Part shown: piece after piece, positions 1 through 11,879 of the stretch
Numbering within the stretch: the first letter of the stretch is position 1
How the letters are laid out: each line of letters opens with the position of its first letter
NCBI GenBank assembly: GCA_948474755.1
Contig: CAOLHI010000738.1
Span: forward strand, 463,402-527,401
Length of the DNA: 64,000 bases
Origin: Ctenosaura bakeri
Lineage: Eukaryota; Chordata; Lepidosauria; Squamata; Iguanidae
Direction: 5' to 3'
Notes under the pieces: generated by a model
Told to the model about the DNA's origin: nothing
The model's input: the letters and a program-made list of their open reading frames with translations, nothing else
Databases searched by the model: none
Position numbers and translations under genes: made by a program

Positions 1-4
1 TGAA

Positions 5-70
5 GTATTTAGGATTTTCTGCCAGAGAACATTACTACCTCTCTAAACTGCAAGCCCCAGGATTCCACAG
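5..70 (+). mobile_element. Palindromic MITE, left part (split by CR1)
   Basis: Matches the middle of the palindromic MITE found intact elsewhere in this window, including AACTGCAAGCCCCAGGATTC. It stops where the CR1 begins, and the missing end continues at 1226. Confidence 0.7.
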
Positions 71-1225
71 CATACATCCATTTCAGTAAGGCCTTCGACA
101 AAGTTCCCCATGACATTCTTGCAAATAAACTAGTAAAATGTGGGCTGGACAGGGCTACTGTTATTTGGATTTGTAATTGGTTGACCGACCAAACCCAAAA
201 GGTGATCACGAATGGCTGCTTTTCATCCTGGAGAGAAGTGACTAGTGGGGTGCCACGGGGTTCTGTCCTAGGCCCAGTGCTGTTCAATATTTTTATCAAT
301 GACTTGGATGAAGGAACAGAGGGCATGCTCATCAAATTTGCAGATGACACCAAATTGGGAGGGGTTGCTAATACGCAGAGGACAGGATCAAAATTCAAAA
401 TGACCTGGATAGATTGGAGAGCTGGGCCAGGGCGAACAAAATGAAATTCAACAGAGAGAAATGTAAGGTCCTACACTTAGGTAGAAAAAATGGAATACAG
501 AAATATAGGATGGGGGACACGTGGCTGGATAGCAGTATGTGTGAAAGGGATCTAGGAGTCTTCATAGACCACAAGCTGAACATGAGTCAGCAGTGTGATG
601 CGGCAGCCAAGAAAGCCAATGCAATTCTTGGCTGCATCAATAGGAGTATGGTGTCTAGATCGAGGGAGGTACTGGTACCACTCTACTCTGCTTTGGTTAG
701 ACTCCATCTTGAATACTGTGTCCAGTTCTGGGCACCCCAATTCAAGAAGGATATTGACAAGCTGGAGCAAGTCCAGAGGAGGGCGACCAAAATGGTGAGA
801 GGCCTGGAAGTCACGCCCTATGAGGATAGACTTAGAGAGCTGGGTATGTTTAGTCTGCAGAAGAGAAGGTTAAGAGGGGACATGATAGCCATGTTTAAAT
901 ATTTGAAGGGATGCCACGTAGAGGAAGGAGGGGGCTTGTTTTCTGCTGCTCCAGAGACCAGGACAAGGAGCAATGGATTCAAGCTGCAGGAAAGGAGATT
1001 CCACCTGAACCTCAGGAAGAACTTCCTGACAGTCAGGGCTGTCCGGCAATGGAATCTGCTGCCTTGGAGTGTAGTGGAGTCTCCTTCCTTGGAGGTTTTT
1101 AAGCAGAGGCTTGATGGCCATCTGTCAGGATTGATTTGAGGGTGTTCCTGCATGGCAGGGGGTTGGACTGGATGGCCTGTGTGGTCTCTTCCAACTCTAC
1201 ATTTCTATGATTCTATGATTCTATA
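71..1225 (+). mobile_element. CR1-type LINE, 5'-truncated, reverse transcriptase C-terminal part and 3' tail
   Basis: The plus strand encodes the second half of a CR1 reverse transcriptase: [13 protein letters not shown] near 90-120, [20 protein letters not shown] near 245-305, then FADDTKLGG with the catalytic aspartates near 338-365. The thumb and C-terminal region at 414-1139 includes [20 protein letters not shown] and VFKQRLDGHL and ends with a natural stop. A frame change near 400-415 shows decay. The 3' end is the typical CR1 tail of ATTCTATG repeats at 1201-1225. It interrupts a palindromic MITE, whose two halves flank it. Confidence 0.9.
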
Positions 1226-1274
1226 GCAGGTAAAGTGGAATCACAGTGCTATAACTGGGTAGTGTGGAAGTGAC
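1226..1274 (+). mobile_element. Palindromic MITE, right part (split by CR1)
   Basis: Continues the MITE broken at position 70: AAAGTGGAATCACAGTGCTATAAC, then a degraded terminal GTGTGGAAGTGAC. Together the two halves give one element with the LINE inside. Confidence 0.7.
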
Positions 1275-1327
1275 TAGAGTTTTGTACTATATCCCCAAGT
1301 TCCAACATAAGTATTAAAGGATCTAGC

Positions 1328-1998
1328 TGTCAACGCCAAGGCGTGGCAGGCAGCCAAGAGCCAGCTAATAGGTCTTTTCCCAGATAAGGCAGACAGGCAA
1401 TAAATCAAAGGGCTTTACTTCAGCAGTGGGTAGATAAGGCAGCAGTAAACTAAAGAGCCTTTTGCAGCAAGATATTCCCTGGCTGTTACATCACAGCCAG
1501 GCAAAACAGCAAACAGAGTCCACATACCAGAGAGTTTGTTCCTCAGCCAGTCAGGCAGCATTTCAGGAAGCAAGGCAAGAGTCCCTGATAGCCCAGCAGG
1601 CACACCCAAAATGGACAGTTGTCAGCCAACAAAAACCCAAGGCTGAGTGAGTGCTTTTATTAAGCAGGCCCTCACCCAGGTGCTACCTCAGCTGAAGCTT
1701 GATTGCTTGGTGTTTCCTATTTAAACGCTCTGACCTTCTGAGAGCACTCTTTTGCTCCCAATGCTGCTGGTAAGTAGTCACCTGCTCTTGAATCTCTGGA
1801 TCTAAGGCAGCCCCTGGCTCCATTGCTGGGGCTACTGGGGCCAAGGGCTCTGTGTCTAGGGCAGCCTCTGGGGTGGGCTGTGCAGCAGGCTCTATCGCAG
1901 CCTCTGGGGTAGGCTCTGCTGGTGCAGCAGGCTCCATGGCTTTGAAGTCCTCTGGTTCAGACTCAGAGCTTGAGTCCTGGAGTGTCAGGGTCCTGACA
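1328..1998 (-). mobile_element. Solo LTR with perfect 5-bp target-site duplication
   Basis: A 671-bp block bounded by TGTCA...TGACA ends and flanked on both sides by CTAGC (1323-1327 and 1999-2003). On the minus strand it begins TGTCAGGACCC and contains a TATA-like TTTAAATA near 1720 and AATAAA near 1660, the order expected of an LTR. An open frame runs in from the LTR start and ends near 1683 (SESEPEDF ... RRSERLNRK). It may be the tail of a polymerase gene reading into the LTR or may be chance. No internal retroelement genes are present. Family not determined (Ty3/gypsy-like or ERV). Confidence 0.8.
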
Positions 1999-2632
1999 CT
2001 AGCCAGCTCAGAATGGCAGCACTGTAGTTCTATGAAGGGTTCTCAGAGGTGGCAGTAATGTTTCAGGATGAAGAAAGATGAAAAGGAAAGTGCAATTTTT
2101 ATACCCTTGGCTTCCTTCCTGAAATTTCCTCTTTTTATGCTAAATTGTACTGAAGAGCTCACGATCAAGGCAGTATGTGTGGGTGAACTTGATCTTTCAA
2201 GGAGTATGCAAAGATTACATAGATAAGCCCACTGTCCACCCCTCATTCATACAGTGAATATCAAATACCGATTTCTATGAATTTATTTTAATTTATTTAC
2301 CCCCCTGTAAATGTATTCACCTCTGGTTTTGTTCTTAATTGGACTTACAAAAGGTAAAATTCTTGATCAGTTGTGTATAGACACAGGAAAATATTGACTT
2401 AGATGCATTTAAGCTTAGTCGTAAAACTTTTAAAGCCTTTTTCGCGGCAAGAGTGACAGCATTTACTTTCTCATAAATATAAAAACAGTATATGAATGCA
2501 TAATTCACAGGAAACTTTTGAAAAAAGGTTGAGGCAAATGGTAATTACTACAGATTTGTCTGTTAAATGTCAATGTATAAATTTTAAACCACCATATGAA
2601 ATATAACTAAAAAAAATATTAAATGGAATTAC

Positions 2633-2766
2633 CTTCTTATATTGGCCAAATGCTGTAAACTGAATTGCACCATATGGAAAGATTCTAATCATCATTGCTC
2701 CATTTCCTTTATACAATCCTAGGTAACCCTCCTTTTTTGGTACTGCACACAACGTAGAAATCACAC
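2633..2766 (-). CDS. SLC25A16: SLC25A16 coding exon 3
   Basis: This 134-nt exon encodes VISTLCAVPKKEGYLGLYKG, then NGAMMIRIFPYGAIQFTAFG, then QYKK. It completes the first carrier repeat: the GLYKGNG loop on the matrix side, followed by transmembrane helix 2 with the conserved RIFPYGAIQF segment. The acceptor is GTTGCTGACAG and the donor GTAATT, and the exon ends in phase 0 after codon 108. Exons 1-3 therefore cover about one third of a protein of about 330 residues. The remaining exons lie beyond position 1. No stop or frameshift is seen, so the gene looks functional. Confidence 0.95.
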
Positions 2767-3589
2767 CTGTCAGCAACAAAAAACAGATATTTATCACTTC
2801 AAGTTATTAATTCTTAAAAATAAACATGATTCTGTGCTATATTAATTAGCTTGGACTACACTAAAATCCCTAGTGAATACTATAGCTTTGGAAAAAATCA
2901 GAGAAAATAAGTACCAAAATTCCAAAGGTTTTCAATATGACACACTGCCCAGTCCTAAAACACAAGTTTGTACAAGTAAATAAGCACAAAGATGAGTGAA
3001 GAACACAATGGTCTATGCTGCAAAATGACAACATTCACTGGTTACATTTCAACATACAAATCTTATAGTAATTTATATCTCAAAGTTAGGGACAGATGAA
3101 GTGAATGCTTAAGACACATATACTACTAGAGATTCAGACACAATTTGTACCACAGTCAAGGTCACATGTCAAGATAACCTTGGGGTTTGCTCATGAGTGC
3201 TGGTGGACTGCTCATGCTGCAAACAAGAGTGACTAAACAACCACCAGTCTTCTGTCAGTGATTAGTGTACTGTGCCCTGTGATGTCCAAGCCTGGGCTTC
3301 TCCCTTGTCTTTCCTGACGAACAACAGCTGTTAGTTAAACTGAAGTAAATGACCTGACTGAGTCTGCAGCCACTATTTGTGCTAACCAGGATGCATCAAG
3401 ATGTTTGCATCTTTATTTCACTTGTTAAACACAAATATCAACAAAGTACTAAATCTTTCTGTCATTTAAAAAAAATTACAATTGCATGCATCACTGACAG
3501 GTTAAACCTCCATTTATACTCCTGCAACTGTTTTAAAACATTTCACCCTACAGTCAACTATGATTTGACATAATACCCAAATTAAAAAC

Positions 3590-3623
3590 TATATATATAT
3601 ATATATATACACATATATATATA
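3590..3623 (+). repeat. (TA)n microsatellite
   Basis: Alternating TA with one CACA interruption, in SLC25A16 intron 2. Confidence 0.9.
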
Positions 3624-4765
3624 ATGCTCCACAACCTCCAGAAGCATCTGAACTGATAAAACAGACATAAGTAGATTTACACCACTGTCTATATGTTTGG
3701 AAGCTTAGAGCAGGGTTTGAATTCCAAACTGATGGTTTGGTATTGTGAATCAAGCTAGAGCCAGGACTGAAGTCAGGAACAGACACCTTATTTTCTGAAT
3801 TCTATTCTTATATTCACTATGAAGTCTATATCAACCTCTATATTAATTGGAAAAAATTGTTGCCATATTTTCAAGTACTTAATTGACTAGTGTAGGAAGA
3901 AGAGAAGGAAAAATCAACAAGAAAATAACCAGAAAAAGGAGGGGAAAGAGAAAGGAATTGGCCCTGGGCCCAAGACAGTGAAAGAGGACAGTGAGAAGAA
4001 GGATGAAGAAATCAATTTTAAAATGTTACAAACAGCCCCAGGAAGAATGCAAGCAAGAACAAACCAACACAGCAAACAAAGAAGAGGTAAACAAGTCAAA
4101 ATAAATAAGATTACGGAGGAACAAAACCAAGGATCAAAACAAATGAGGGACAGAGTCTGAAGAAAAGCAACTAGAATTGGGAGAATGAGATAGTACAGCA
4201 ACTACAAAAAACCAATTTGTATTAAGGAAAGGTTGTCTGAACAGGAGGCCAAGATGTAAAGAGTGAATAATGAAAAAGGGACATCTAAGGGATCTAACAG
4301 AAATCAAAGTGTGCTTATATGCAAGGGGCATATAGACAGGCAAAGATATCTGTAGTATGTCTAGGGAATTGGATAAGATGATAAAAAGAAGGCAGATGAT
4401 GCACAGGCAAATCAAAGCAAAGATCAAAGTGCCAATTAAAGTCCAAAATGACAACAGCAGAAACAAAATGAAGTAGGGAAGGAAAAGAAAGACAGGCCTC
4501 AGACTCAAAAGATAGAGGGGGAGGAAGTGTCTGTGGGATGACAATCAGACCACTGAAGAGAAACTGCATTTACAAACAAGCAAGGAGGACTTTGCTCAAA
4601 CAGCCCATGTTGATATTTGCCCTGCTTTACCTACTTTGTTTGACACATGTTCCATTTAGGGACACATTTAGGTGGAATGGTTATGTCTGAGACAAATGTA
4701 AGTTCAGTATGTGAGAATCAAATGAAGGGAATTTGATATTCTTTCTCTGTAACAGCACAGAAGAA

Positions 4766-4812
4766 AAAAGAGAAAGAGAGAATGAGAGAGAGGGAGAGGG
4801 AGAGAGAGAAGA
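4766..4812 (+). repeat. (GA)n-rich microsatellite
   Basis: Purine-rich GA repeat, imperfect. Confidence 0.85.
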
Positions 4813-7800
4813 TCTTTTCTACCGAATGCTGCAAGAATAACTTTGAACTGGTTGCCTTTAACAAACAAAATGCACTTTTTTCACTAAACCATCACCTGAT
4901 GAAATACATTTTACTCAAACCTGTATCAATTTGAATAAGAAGAACCATCTTCCCACTGAAAATACTTCATTTTTAGTACATATAGGCATGTGTTAAGACG
5001 AATGTTGTCTCAGAAGCATTCCTCAGCTTATTCTCTACCACACAGAATAGAGTGCTTCTAAAGTTGGAGATTGCTACCTGCAGATTTTCCTTCTGTAGGT
5101 TTTAAAAATAGGGGTTTGTAATAACTTGTACTGAACATACTTTATCTAGTCCATCAAACTATTATTTAACCAATCACCTGGTAAACAGCAAGGCCTTCCA
5201 TTTTTTAATATTTATTTATTTATGCATGCATGTATGCATGCCGTACTATATCTGTCCATTCCACAACCTTTTTGGTCACAAGGCTCATGTATGAGATACC
5301 TTGAGGGAAAACCGCACATCCACATGCACACACATATAAAGCTCAATTTGTATCAGTTGGACATTTTCCCCATCTAGCATATAAAGCATTATTCACTACT
5401 TTGTACACCTACTCAGGAGTAAGCTGAAATTATTTCCAACACTGAAACCAAAATTTAAATTGTGCATTAAAGCATAACTATGGAGAAGTAACCCAGAAAA
5501 GACAACAGGGAAAAAAATGGATTTTTGAATTATAAACTTTTGATTTTAATGCTTCCCTTTCCACTACCAATATGAATGTGTTTTTGTGTGTGTACCTTCA
5601 AGTTGCCTGTTGACTTATAGCAATCCCATTAATTTCACTAAATAAAAGGCTTCATAGATTTGGGATGGGATTTTTAATCATGTCAACATATCTTATAGCT
5701 AGGAGTCTGCCCCTCCCTTTCACAGCACTTCTAGTCATGTATACTCAGAAAGAAGTTCCATTACATTCAATTATGCTTAACCCTAAATAAATATGTATTA
5801 ACTCTGTGACATCCTGAGCACACTATCTAGGAGTACAGATCTATCTATGTAAGGTCAGTGACAATTTCCTGTTCTCTTCTCCAAGATCCAACAGAGCTGG
5901 AGAGATGGGCTAGACTAGAGGAATCAGACAATTGCTCTGGCACTCAGACTGCTCCGAGAAACTTCACTACTCACTACCTCAAAGGACAGTTCTAGTTTTA
6001 CTCTCCAAGCCAGAGGAAAACACAGGAGTTTGTTTTGGAAGCAGCTAGAAGAAGTAATCCATGGACTTTTGCTTCCATTGTCCAAAAGTTTTGTTCTGGC
6101 CTTTTCCTCTCCAGTTCCAGCAAGTGAGCAGAAGAGACACTTGGAACACTTCTGCTACCTACAGGCCAGACTCTCAGTCCCACCTCTGTTTCCAGGCTGG
6201 AGCTGAAGAGGGATTTAGTTGAGCACTGGAAAGCTCAATGTATTACAGCTACTGGGGATATCCCTACAATTTCTCAGTTCCTTGCCAGTTTTGGGAGTAG
6301 CATGTGATACTGTGTTTCATCACCTGTACAGTAAAGTGGTAGACTGTTCACCAAGAAAAGAGTAGCAACTCTTGAAGGCTTGGAACAAATGATCTGGTGA
6401 CTTCTATTAAAAGCTGACCTTACATATTTCTGTATAAATATAACATTATTGATAACAGCCAAATCCTTAGTTTACAATCCATATGATTATGTGTTGAAAT
6501 ATTTGGCTCTTTATCAATAATGTTACATATATAAAATTAAATAATATAACTACAATTACTCTTGCTTCCATAGCACCTCTTAACTACTCACAGCATACGC
6601 TGTTCCTTTCAGACAGGAGTCACTAAACATTTTATTACAAAATATATCAATTCAATCTTCGGAAATAGACTGATCTCCATTCCTCCAGCTGCTGGATCCT
6701 TATCTATGACTGTCTTGTTTGTTTTGGTCAGTGCTATCCTTTTCATTTATTTCCTTATCTGGGTTTCCTAAAATAGACAAGGTTGCTGAAGACTACTATA
6801 AGCCAATCTAAATTTTGGAAGAGATGAATGCCAGAACTAAAGACGACCTCTCAAAAAAAAAGTTTCATTTTCTTGATGTCATATAGAGTAGCAGAATATT
6901 CTATGAACCAAATAAAAGAATAACTGATGTTCTTTTATCGCCTTATTCTCATTGTGAGTCAGTGAACAGCAGGGACCATGTATCTTCAATATTTGTATTT
7001 TTAGACATAAGGAAGGAGGAGTATTCAGTCAAACTACTTTGAAATTAAGCACTTTGAGAGATCTAATCTTATTTTTGAGGATGTATTTCCGTTTCAGGAA
7101 ATATGAAGTACAAGTATTTTACCATCAGCTTGTAGCCTTATGTTTCTCTAGATGAAATCTATGATTCCAGAACTGCTAAACACTGTCAATAAATGTTTTA
7201 TATTTGGGCCAAGACAGCATTTGGGTGTTTGTTTTTAAGCATGGGGGAGCAGCTTGTCTGAATACAAACTGTTAGAAATGCATGAAGAGAAGAATAAACT
7301 GTTATGATAGAAGGTGAAGACAGTAGCTGGGAATATGATAACCAGAAATCTAAACATACTGTGGTCAAAGGGACACACAGAAGTGTTAGATCAAAAAAAG
7401 AGCAGAAAGGTTAGAGAAGAAGGATAGGAGGAGCATGGGATGATACAGCACTGATTAAAATACAAATTGTGGAGGACAGCCTAAATTTTAGAACTGAAAG
7501 AACATCAAGAGGTCTTTATTTCAAAGATGATGAATTATGGTTAAGGAGGGATAATTTATTCCAGAAACAATTGTATTCCTAAATCAGGCTCCCTATTCTT
7601 TAATTTAGGCTGCAATCCTATACCTCTTTCCATGTGAATAAGTCATATTTAGATCAATGAGATTTGGATATACTGTAGAAGGATACAGCACTAGATTTGT
7701 ACCAATATATTACAAAGAAATACAGATATGGAAAACTACATCTTTTGTACCCATTTTTTGCACTCTGCAACACTGGTCTTTGGTTGATAGGTTTCAGCCT

Positions 7801-8456
7801 GAGCTAAGGTGAGTTACAATACCAGCATTACAAATACATGGTCAACATTAGGAGGTTCACCTTCATTTGTTTTTGGGCTTCAAGAGGAATCCCAGATATG
7901 AAAAGGCTGACCCACACCTGACAATTAAAATCCTGACAGTTTTAAGAAACTCAAACATCTGTATCTGTATGTATCTATGTGGAGTGCTAGTCACCGTACT
8001 ATCATTCAAAAAACGTTTGGACTTCTCTTCCACATGGCTTTGCTGGCAATTATGTGTCCAATTATTCAAGATCAGGCAAAATCAGGGTGTTACGTGCACC
8101 CTATTGTTTAGCAAAGCAATTTTAACCATAAACTCAGTGTTATGTTTTGTGCCAATGCAGTCATTCGGAAATGAGCTTGGAAGAGAACATTACAATATCT
8201 AAACACTAGCACATCTTGAATTGCTTCATTTGCTGAGAACAGTGGCAAAAGAAATTTTCCTTGTCCTCTAATTTTTGTACCATGATGAATTCTGAAGAAC
8301 TCAAAAACTTACACCATTTATGCACCACTTTTGAAACACCTTAGTAGTCATTAATAAAAGTTATTGCTCATCTCTGATTCTTCCAAATGAAGCCTACACC
8401 CTTTACCAATAATACAAATTGCATTAGATTTCACTAAGATACAGCAATAGTCTTAC

Positions 8457-8549
8457 CTAGATGTTTGTAATGATGGTTATGAGCTTGCAATAAAATCTTG
8501 ACTCGATCCAACGGTGCAATTGTTGTTTTGGCACAACATCCTGCAACAC
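8457..8549 (-). CDS. SLC25A16: SLC25A16 coding exon 2
   Basis: This 93-nt exon encodes GVAGCCAKTTIAPLDRVKIL followed by LQAHNHHYKHL and the first base of a Gly codon. It carries the first mitochondrial-carrier signature, P-x-D-x-x-K (PLDRVK), at the end of helix 1, which forms the matrix salt-bridge network of the carrier fold. QAHNHHYKHLG is characteristic of SLC25A16. The acceptor is ...TTTGAAAG and the donor GTAAGA. Both junctions are phase 1 and join cleanly to exons 1 and 3. The exon is too short to stand out as an open frame and was found by protein similarity and splice sites. Confidence 0.95.
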   Translation of the reverse strand: MLQDVVPKQQLHRWIESRFYCKLITIITNI

Positions 8550-9153
8550 CTTTCAAACAGACAAAAATGAACAATTTTTTACCAGATGCTAAGTGTCCTA
8601 GCCTTGTAAAATATTCTGCAAGAGTTATTTTTAAAACTTTATCTATTTAAAGTTCAGCCCACACCTGGTAAGCATGACTGCCCTCACGCAGTGACTATGA
8701 TCTTTATCAGCAAAATACTCTCGTTATTACTTAATCTCTGATAAAGTGGTAAACATAATAAAAAAAAGCTTCAGCTCACAGAAACTGCAAAAGTACTTTT
8801 CAGAGCAGAGCCTAACCTTCTCCAATATTATCCCATCTTTCTTCAAAGGTCTTTCTAAATCAGTTTTAAGAGTCTGACCCTACAATGATATGAGACCCTA
8901 GTACAGCATCTGAGAGCAGGAGCCAGTGCTCAAAAATTGCCTCAGTCAGGTCACCAACTTTGTTATCAGCCCTCTTGCCTATGCCTTTCAACACAACTTT
9001 AATCTACAAATAATCAAGGTTACCATGCCACGAAAAATGTCACTGTTGACTTCTACATATCTAGCTTTGGTAAAGTACATGGGAGCGGGTATGCCTGTTT
9101 TTTCTTCTGCTCATTTGGCAATCCTAAACCTCAACTTATTAGGGCTATCACAT

Positions 9154-9205
9154 GGATGTTGAAAGTGGAATAATAGCACTATAACAGTCTAGTGTGGAAA
9201 TGGCC
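9154..9205 (+). mobile_element. Palindromic MITE, half copy
   Basis: Only one arm is present: GATGTTGAAAGTGGAATAAT followed by the terminal GTGTGGAAATGGCC. The other arm is missing. Confidence 0.7.
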
Positions 9206-10847
9206 TAGGTGTGCAAGTCATTACCCTCCAACTCATCTTTCCATCCTCCATAACAATAACCTGTCTTACTTATACAGTTGCAATAAAGATTATAGAGTGG
9301 ATGTACATATTTTTCCAAAAGGAACTGATAATGGATTGCTGTCCTATCATCTTAACATTAATATCCCAAACAGTTGCTTTGTAATGTGGATCCTCTTAAA
9401 AGTTATTATTACAAGTACTTGATTGGAAAAATTAAACCACTAGCACATTTATGACTGCATACTGCAGAACCATAATAAATACTTTTTCCATAGCCAAAAC
9501 ATCTAGTTCTTTAAACACAGAATTTCATTCTTAAGATGAACTATGAATGACTCAAGATTCCATGTCTTGTTCTCATCTTTTAAAATATAATTGACAGGAT
9601 CTGATGCTGATTTGCCCAAAGTCAGACCTCCCCCGCAATGGCTTCCTATGGCTGCAGACTCCCTGTGCATCACAAAAATCCACCCAAAGAGCAGGGAAAA
9701 CCACTGAAGCAGATTTTTATGAGGCTATGGAAGGCTACAGGTGGAGAGGAAGGCGAGCAAAGTATCCATGGCCACTGCATACTGAAGTATGCCATTGGAT
9801 CAGATATGCAGCACTTAAAACAGACTGCATGTTCTCTGTGATTTCCAAAAAATCCCCTAATCTATGAAAAGGATTTCTGAATTTCTTAATCTCTCCTCCA
9901 AAGTGTGAAAAACTTAACAGTTTCGAGGCAAGTGAAAACAACACCAAGTCTTGTGGGCTAAACAATACACAGTGTTACAGGACCACTCTTCTGAAAACTG
10001 TGAGTCAGCAACCAGACAATCTTCAGGAGGCTCTTGCTTCTTCCAAATATGCAGCTCTCTACACTACAGAGCTTGTAAATCACTGAAAAAATGTCTGCTA
10101 CCTCAATACATTTTTATAAATCTCACCAAATGCAGTCTTTCATTCTGGAAATCTGAACAAGTTTCATAGTCTAGTCAAAATTATGGAAGAAATCTAAACA
10201 GAAACAAGTGTCTCCTTCTCTAACATGGTTCATTCAACAGATACAAGTGTCTTCTTCTATAAAATGACATCTGTAACTATATCTAAAGACTTAGCCATCT
10301 CCATACCAGCAATTCATACGTAGTATGTGTACAGTATTCTTCAATCTCATAGTCAATATTATCTACTGAACTGACTACAAAATATATTTAACTCTCAATT
10401 CTTCTTCAGTGTTTTATAACCATCATTTCAAACTAATCTGAACTTCCCTTGCATTGTTTCACTGGCAGTCTTGTTCCCAATTTTTCAAGAATAGACTATG
10501 TGCACTCTATTGTTTATCACCGCGATCTCGGCCACAAACGAACAGCTGTTGTGTGAACACTTACAACACTTCTCCTGGTTCAGATTTCAGCTTGAAGTAA
10601 ACACACCCTGTCATATGTAAATTATAGGTACACATATAGATCTCTTAGGAGACACGTACTACCTCCGAACATTGTTTACATGAGCTTGTGACCTAGTAAT
10701 TTTGTCCAACACTAAGGACGGAGTGACAAAAAACAACTCACTGATTTGTCATTTACTCCAGACAGTCGTGTTTAACGAAAGGTCAGGGCAAAACAAAAAC
10801 AGCAGGTTCAGGTTCTAGATCATAACAGAGCCGACAACCCTCTAGAA

Positions 10848-11516
10848 CAGTAGTTCTCAACCTTCCTAATGCCGCGACCCTTTAATACAGTTCCTCATCT
10901 TGTGGTGACCCCCAACCATAAAATTATTATTTACAAGCAAAGGCCGCCTCGCCGGCCAGGAACGGGGGAGCGGGCAGGGAGGGAAAGAGGAGCCGCGCGT
11001 CTCCCCCGGGAAAAAACTCCGAGAACCCCCCGGGCTCTGCTTCTGCTTCGCTCTCACTTCTGCTGGGGGGGCAGTGTGGGAAAAGTTTCCAGAGTGTCGA
11101 CCCTGGCCGGGGGGGAGGAATCCCAGCACCTTTCTCTTTTGCGCCGGGTGCAGCTCGCCCCCCCAGAAAAGCGCCGCCTTGCGGCCCCCCCGGCCCTTCC
11201 ACAGTGCCCCCCTCCATGGCAAGTGGGCAGGGGCCGTGGCAAGGAGGAGGCCTGCCCCCGTTCTGCTGCTGCCCCCCCAAGCTGGCTCGTCAGATAGGAG
11301 GTTCTCCCAGTAGCGGAGAAGGGGAGCGATTTCAGTCCCTTCTGAAAAGGGGGCAGGAGGACGTGAGCGCGTGGCTTGCCCTTGCGCACCACCACCGAGG
11401 AGGGAATGGATCCTAAGACCATCGGAAATACGCATTTTCCGATGGTCTTAGGCGACCCCTGTGAAAGGGTCTTTCGACCCCCAAAGGGGTCACGACCCAC
11501 AGGTTGAGAACCGCTG
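10848..11516 (+). mobile_element. hAT-Charlie-like non-autonomous transposon with GC-rich interior
   Basis: The ends are CAGTAGTTCTCAACCTTCC and GGTTGAGAACCGCTG, inverted repeats typical of hAT-Charlie elements. An exact 8-bp duplication, CTCTAGAA, flanks it (10840-10847 and 11517-11524). About 75 bp at each end matches the copy at 33777-34785, but the ~500-bp interior is a different CpG-rich sequence. A short inverted repeat (CCTAAGACCATCGGAAA and its complement) lies at 11413-11451. It lies within SLC25A16 intron 1, about 0.6 kb from exon 1. No transposase is encoded. Confidence 0.92.
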
Positions 11517-11692
11517 CTCTAGAAGAAATGGGTCACCTCCAATAGCTCAGTGGCACAGAGAATTTCAAGAGATGCCGCTTGCCATACAAGCTTCACCTGC
11601 TGCATTCTCCTCTACCTCACAAGACTATCAAAGGCACAGGAGCCCTTTCCTCTAGCCACCGAGTCCTAGGCAAGCCCAGCATCCACAGGATT

Positions 11693-11760
11693 CCAGCATC
11701 CCACAGGAAGCTGAAAGTGGAATAATAGCACTATAACAACAGTCTAGTGCGGAAACGGCC
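11693..11760 (+). mobile_element. Palindromic MITE, half copy
   Basis: One arm of the MITE: GAAAGTGGAATAATAGCAC, ending GTGCGGAAACGGCC. The opposite arm is absent. Confidence 0.65.
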
Positions 11761-11879
11761 AAGGTTTCCTCTTTAGGAAGCAAGCCTTGCCTCGGCCCTC
11801 AGTTGAACCCTGAAGGAGCGAAAAGCCGCGTGTCTTTAAGCGGCATCTGCTTTAACGGAATCAAGGTCTACCTCGCAAG

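Larger units (their letters stand above)
1..2632 (-). other. SLC25A16 intron 3 (part)
   Basis: This intron sequence runs off the left edge. It holds a MITE interrupted by a CR1 LINE (1-1274), a solo LTR (1328-1998) and about 630 bases of AT-rich unique sequence before the exon 3 donor. No further exon is recognised. Confidence 0.8.
2767..8456 (-). other. SLC25A16 intron 2
   Basis: This is AT-rich intron. It holds simple repeats at 3590-3623, 4766-4812 and 5206-5241, a SINE-tail fragment near 5588-5650, and faint old interspersed repeats (for example 7607-7680, resembling a common lizard repeat that begins GGCTGCAATCCTAT). Nothing else is recognised; open frames here are short and without domains. 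Confidence 0.75.

Noticed and set aside
10866..11500. Long open frames on both strands (up to 189 codons)
   Set aside because: They lie inside the GC-rich interior of a hAT element, overlap in several frames, and show Gly/Pro/Arg-rich low-complexity protein without a known domain.
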